A stretch of 64,000 nt of DNA from NCBI GenBank assembly GCA_026874595.1, contig CM049316.1, positions 31,973,339-32,037,338 on the forward strand. Reading direction: 5' to 3'. Within the stretch, counting starts at the first letter, position 1. Every line of letters begins with the position of its first letter. The stretch is from Sipunculus nudus. Its lineage: Eukaryota; Annelida; Sipuncula; Golfingiida; Sipunculidae. This document shows positions 60,326-64,000 of the stretch, one piece after another. The notes beneath the pieces are model-generated. The model was given only the letters and a program-made list of their open reading frames with translations. It had not been told where the DNA came from and did not search any database. The position numbers and the translations under genes were made by a program.

Positions 60326-61841
60326 ATGTTTTGCTGGTGGAACCTGCCAGATGTATGCGGAAAGGCCATACTCCTCCTCACTATAGTGATCAACTTTGTC
60401 CGTTGCTGCTCGGACCGACATGTGTACAAATGCGTGTTGTGTCTCCAGATATTAAGCTTTGTCGTCAATATCGTAAGCGACTTCTTATGGGCTATATGGC
60501 TACCCAGAGTGAGTGTGGTTGTTTTATTCTCACAGTAAATGTTTAATGCTGACAATGCATATGAATGTCTATGTGTAGTAAATAAAAAATTCAACTTCGG
60601 ATAAGCAGTTCTTATCAGATTACCCATCTCGTTATAAGGCGGATTTTGTTTGAGATGATTTTTAAATATAGGAGAACACACATGCAGGATGGATGATAAA
60701 TGATGAATTATAAATTAATTTATTATTAATCATAATTGAATGAGTAGTAGTAGTAATAGCGTGGCAAAGCGTCAATGGAATAGAATTAACTCTCTTCACT
60801 CCTTTGAAAATAAAGACGCAAATAATTCATTAAATGTATAGTGATGTCTTCTATTCAGAGGATAAATATTATTCTTTATGTAAACAATAGGCTAAATATA
60901 ACACTCATTAACACCAAAAAAAAGATATACAGTTATTAAAATAACTAAGTTATATAATATTATATTTCTGTTTATAGTTAAGTCTATTTTAGAACTGCAC
61001 ATACATTCACTAAAGCCCAAAACAGACTAACGCCCGCGTCACGCGCGCGTCAAGCGTCACGCGTGCGCCACGCGGCAAATTCAAAACACACTAACGCGGC
61101 TACAACGCGCACGACACGCGTCAGATTGGAAGGTATTAACCGAGCAACTATTGCATTTTTTGTTTATCTTTGTAAAAATAGTAATTTCGATAATCAGCGT
61201 TGGATTACTTGTATACAAATATATATGTTTTGTGACCTGTTCTAAATATGACCGAACTCAGTCACTATTATGAACGATATTTATATATCTGTGTTGCTTT
61301 GTTTCATATTTTCTATCCAGACACAAATGAATAATTATAGTTCAATGAATTATAACAAACGTTTCAGCCCGGAGTTTTATATAGAATTGGAGTGCTGGGG
61401 AGGGAAACCCTCTATTTATTTATGTCATTATCAGGAATCCCCACGCGGCTAGCGCGCGTCACGCGTCAAAAATCGCTCCAGGAGCGATAGCTGACGCTTG
61501 ACGCTTGACGCGCGCGTGACGCGCGCGTGACGCTGTTTTGTCATTGATAAATAGAGTGGAGCGATTTTTTCCAGATTTGACGCTTGACGCGTTAGTGTGT
61601 TTTGGGCTTAACACTGCACCACATATATAAACTTAAATAATATACTTATTATGTTTTTGTGGTAAACATTAAATCAGGGGCGGATCCAAGATCCCTTAAA
61701 TTAAAGCGTTTGTGGTGGCTGAAAAAAGATTGGGGGGGGGGGGGGGTCCGGACTCTCGGAAAACCCTAACCCCCCCCCCCCCCGTATCCGTTTCTGTATG
61801 CTAAATATAAAATTTAGAAGAGTATACTCAGTAATACACCC

Positions 61842-61880
<39 letters not shown>

Positions 61881-62431
61881 TATTAAATAAATTTATTTAT
61901 ATTCTGTATTGTTGAATACATGCTTAAAATTTTAATTAATAAATTATTTTCACCAATCACAGGCATTAAGAAATTTATAATTCAAAGAGGACTGTCTTTC
62001 CTTTTACAGGAATCCCTAGGAGATGCCCTGAAGAGGTACTGGACAACATGCGAGTCGTACCATTACAGCGACTCGGAGGCTGCAGTGTGGATAATCGGGA
62101 TCAAGTCGGCCAGCGAGGTCACCATCTTCCTGGCTCTCATTATACAATGCTGCTGCGACTGCCGTGGACAGTCCAGCCGGAAAAGCACGCGGAGACCAGT
62201 GTGTGACGTCATCTTGCAGATCCTGACCTTCTTGTTACAGACCTTCATCCTTGGGTACCTGTGGTATAAGTATCTTGGTAACGGGTGAGTTTTTTTTTCT
62301 ATTGACAAAGAGATTACCTTAAAGTGCTGTATATCTAAGCTCTCGAAGTATTACCCAATTTTAAACAGGTCTCTGCGACTCTATATATGTGTCTTGGTCT
62401 TTCTTTAATGCTCTCTCTCTTTCTCTGTCTC

Positions 62432-62494
<63 letters not shown>

Positions 62495-62759
62495 AGCGTA
62501 CCCCTCTCTCTGACTCTGTATGGATCTCGGTCTGTCTCTCTCTGTATCTGGCTTTGGTTACCTCTCTCTACGTATAGCTTTGTCTCTGTCTCCGTGTCCC
62601 TGCCAGCCTCTAGGTCTCTCTCTCTCTTTCTCTGCCCCTCTCTTTGACTCTGTATGTATCTCTGTGTGTCTCTCTCTATATCTATCTTTGTTTACCTCAC
62701 TCTAGGTCTGGCTCTGCCTGTTTCTCCGTGTCCCTGCCTACCTCTAGGTCTTTCTCTCC

Positions 62760-62806
<47 letters not shown>

Positions 62807-62994
62807 ATGCAACTCTCTCTGACTCTATATGTATCTCCTCTCTCTCTCTTTTTTCTCTCCCTCCCTCTCTCTCTCTCCGCCCCTTAATCTGACTCGCTAT
62901 GTATCTTTCCCCCCCTCTCTTAGTTTTTCTGTCTGTCTCTGTCTTTGCTTTTCTCCCAGTGCCTCTGCCTTCCTCTGTGTCTCTGTCTCTGTGT

Positions 62995-63068
<74 letters not shown>

Positions 63069-63250
63069 CTTGCTTAATGATGCTACAAAGAAAATTACCA
63101 GTCCGGCATTCTTTTCGGTTATTTAAAATTTTTAAGATATATTTTTTTTTGTCTAGTTGTTTTAATTTATGTAATAAAACAATAATTCACACATTATTGT
63201 TTTTCTTTAACAGGAGTACTTTGACCACGAAGGAAAATCATTTTAAGTGA
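60326..63250 (+). CDS. T7: four-TM small membrane protein, three exons
   Basis: Exons 60326-60508, 62010-62284 and 63214-63250; donors AGA|GTGAGT and GG|GTGAGT, acceptors ACAG|GAA and ACAG|GAG; phases 0 and 2. Product 164 residues from the ATG in GTAGAGATGTTTTGC (an in-frame GTG at 60293 is not needed). Membrane segments at about 12-28, 37-58, 87-110 and 126-148. Introns follow segments 2 and 4 as in T4. Segment 2 starts C-L-Q-I-L-S-F, like C-L-Q-I-T-S-L in T4. The loop between segments 3 and 4 is rich in Cys and Arg (C-C-C-D-C-R, then S-S-R-K-S-T-R-R), a possible palmitoylation and membrane-contact site. The tail exon is STLTTKENHFK. Exon 2 is more GC-rich than its surroundings. Intron 1 carries two MITEs, intron 2 a long (CT)n tract. 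Looks intact; function unknown. Confidence 0.8.
61014..61608. mobile_element. CpG-rich MITE with TAA target duplication
   Basis: 595 bp in T7 intron 1. Ends AGCCCAAAACAGACTAACGC and, inverted, AGCCCAAAACACACTAACGC (19 of 20 identical), flanked on both sides by TAA. Subterminal parts are packed with CGCGTCACGCG-like and GACGCTTGACGC words, also inverted between the two ends. The centre (about 61120-61430) is AT-rich with no transposase. TIR plus a TAA duplication fits PIF/Harbinger-type MITEs (TWA target). Small frames inside it are not genes. Confidence 0.85.
61675..61796. mobile_element. Short G-run/C-run MITE-like element, copy 2
   Basis: CAGGGGCGGATCC at the left and GTATCCGTTTCTG at the right (inverted, 9 of 13 matching), enclosing a long G run, GTCCGGACTCTCGG and a long C run. 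Same type as 899-1100. It lies 66 bp after the CpG-rich MITE. Confidence 0.65.
61846..61876. repeat. (AT)n microsatellite in T7 intron 1
   Basis: TA run about 130 bp upstream of exon 2. Confidence 0.9.
62400..63070. repeat. ~670-bp CT-rich tract in T7 intron 2
   Basis: Pure (CT)n at about 62441-62491, 62766-62802 and 62998-63066, linked by interrupted TCTCTGTCTC / CTCTGTATGTATCTC segments that themselves repeat (TGACTCTGTATG, TGACTCTATATG). It starts about 115 bp after exon 2 and ends about 145 bp before exon 3. All serine-leucine frames across it are artefacts. Confidence 0.95.
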
Positions 63251-63585
63251 AATTTGACACTTCTGAAGACGAAACGACTTTGGCGTGAAAAAAAGAACGC
63301 ACAGGATAGCATTTGCGGTTCATTCTTGGTCAAAAGACCTGGTCGCATATGTCACATTTTTCCCTAATGAAGTACTTCTATTGTATACATCGATGATGCA
63401 TTTTTTATCTTATCCAATGGTGCCGAATATATATCAAAAGAGACTGCAGACGCACGTATTTGCGTATATTGATCTTATTGTATGTATTTTTTACTTTTTT
63501 TCTATATAATACCTGTCAGGGTGCGTGTCATGGAAATATTTAAAAATATAGATAAAACATCAGATATTTTGTAAAAGATTAAAAT

Positions 63586-63622
<37 letters not shown>

Positions 63623-63820
63623 ATATACTATGATATATTAATATTTATCTAATACACATTGTTAACACTGAAATACTCATATGAAGCATATAATACTCAG
63701 CATATATTGTTCATATTATAAATACATAATTGCCTGTTCTGTCTATTATGCATAGGGATTATCAAAATGTTATACAAGATATTAAAAAAAAGATAGTAGA
63801 CAGGGAATAGACTTTTAACG

Positions 63821-63864
<44 letters not shown>

Positions 63865-64000
63865 GTAGTTGCTTTCTCTTCTTTAAATAATGTTAAAACT
63901 TTGCAGAATACTGACTAGTTTTTCATGTTATCTATGTATATGATTAATATATTTATGCCCTTAAAGTTTTATAACAGTCATCTACGTGTAAATATAATCA
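63251..64000. other. 3' flank of T7
   Basis: AT-rich with (AT)n runs at about 63586-63627 and 63823-63861. No further gene is visible before the window ends, and no clear poly(A) signal stands out in the first 200 bp. Confidence 0.55.

Noticed and set aside
61063-61452. Small ORFs in T7 intron 1
   Set aside because: They lie wholly within the CpG-rich MITE and have no coding character.
62387-63126. Serine/leucine-rich ORFs
   Set aside because: Pure consequence of (CT)n microsatellite sequence inside an intron.

Overview
The window is from an animal nuclear genome, most likely a marine lophotrochozoan (mollusc-like; the exact taxon cannot be set from sequence alone). The reasons are AT-rich DNA with many long (AT)n tracts, short spliced genes with GT-AG introns, tRNA-derived SINE copies, decayed non-LTR reverse transcriptases, PIF/Harbinger-type and other miniature transposons, and hairpin-headed AGCTCA...TGAGCT repeats of a kind common in molluscs.

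Genes: the only convincing host genes are seven members (called T1-T7 here) of one family of very small proteins (about 105-165 residues), each with four predicted membrane segments. T1 (minus, 4.8-5.2 kb) and T6 (minus, 34.8-35.1 kb) are single-exon. T2 and T3 (plus, 11.6-14.6 kb) are a tandem pair, with T3 broken. T4 (plus, 20.6-21.5 kb) and T5 (plus, 26.1-27.0 kb) are close paralogues with identical exon layout; T5 has a stop at codon 3. T7 (plus, 60.3-63.3 kb) is the longest and looks intact. In T2, T3, T4, T5 and T7 an intron falls directly after the second membrane segment. In T4, T5 and T7 another falls directly after the fourth. I do not recognise the family and assign no function.

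Between the genes lie duplicated flanks and mobile DNA: a 1.1-kb duplicated block (1.6-2.8 and 5.6-6.7 kb); a ~200-350 bp repeat (3.1, 14.8, 29.5 kb) that always lies downstream of a family gene in the same relative orientation; a ~100-bp module with TTCCCAGAA and a GGAATTCC-like palindrome (start of window, 27.3, 28.1, 36.1, 37.0 kb, with looser matches at 25.8 and 60.0 kb); an internally deleted Harbinger element between T2 and T3; two LINE remnants (8.4-9.5 and 10.5-11.1 kb); a SINE pair (7.1-7.5 kb); and two large AGCTCA-type repeats in opposite orientations (22.1-24.4 and 32.2-34.0 kb).

From about 37.7 to 59.9 kb the window is one tandem array of about 435 copies of a 51-bp unit. Because 51 is 17 codons, one of six frames (minus strand) stays open for up to 1,504 codons, coding a 17-residue Cys-containing repeat. 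The frame is interrupted by several 1-bp deletions and at least two nonsense changes, and nearly all variation between units alters the amino acid, so I read it as satellite DNA, not a proven gene. The array is sharp inside and decayed at both edges. Its left flank (37.0-37.7 kb) is a diverged duplicate of 28.1-28.8 kb, which carries only a few decayed units: an apparently unexpanded version of the same locus. The right edge stops about 390 bp before the T7 start codon.
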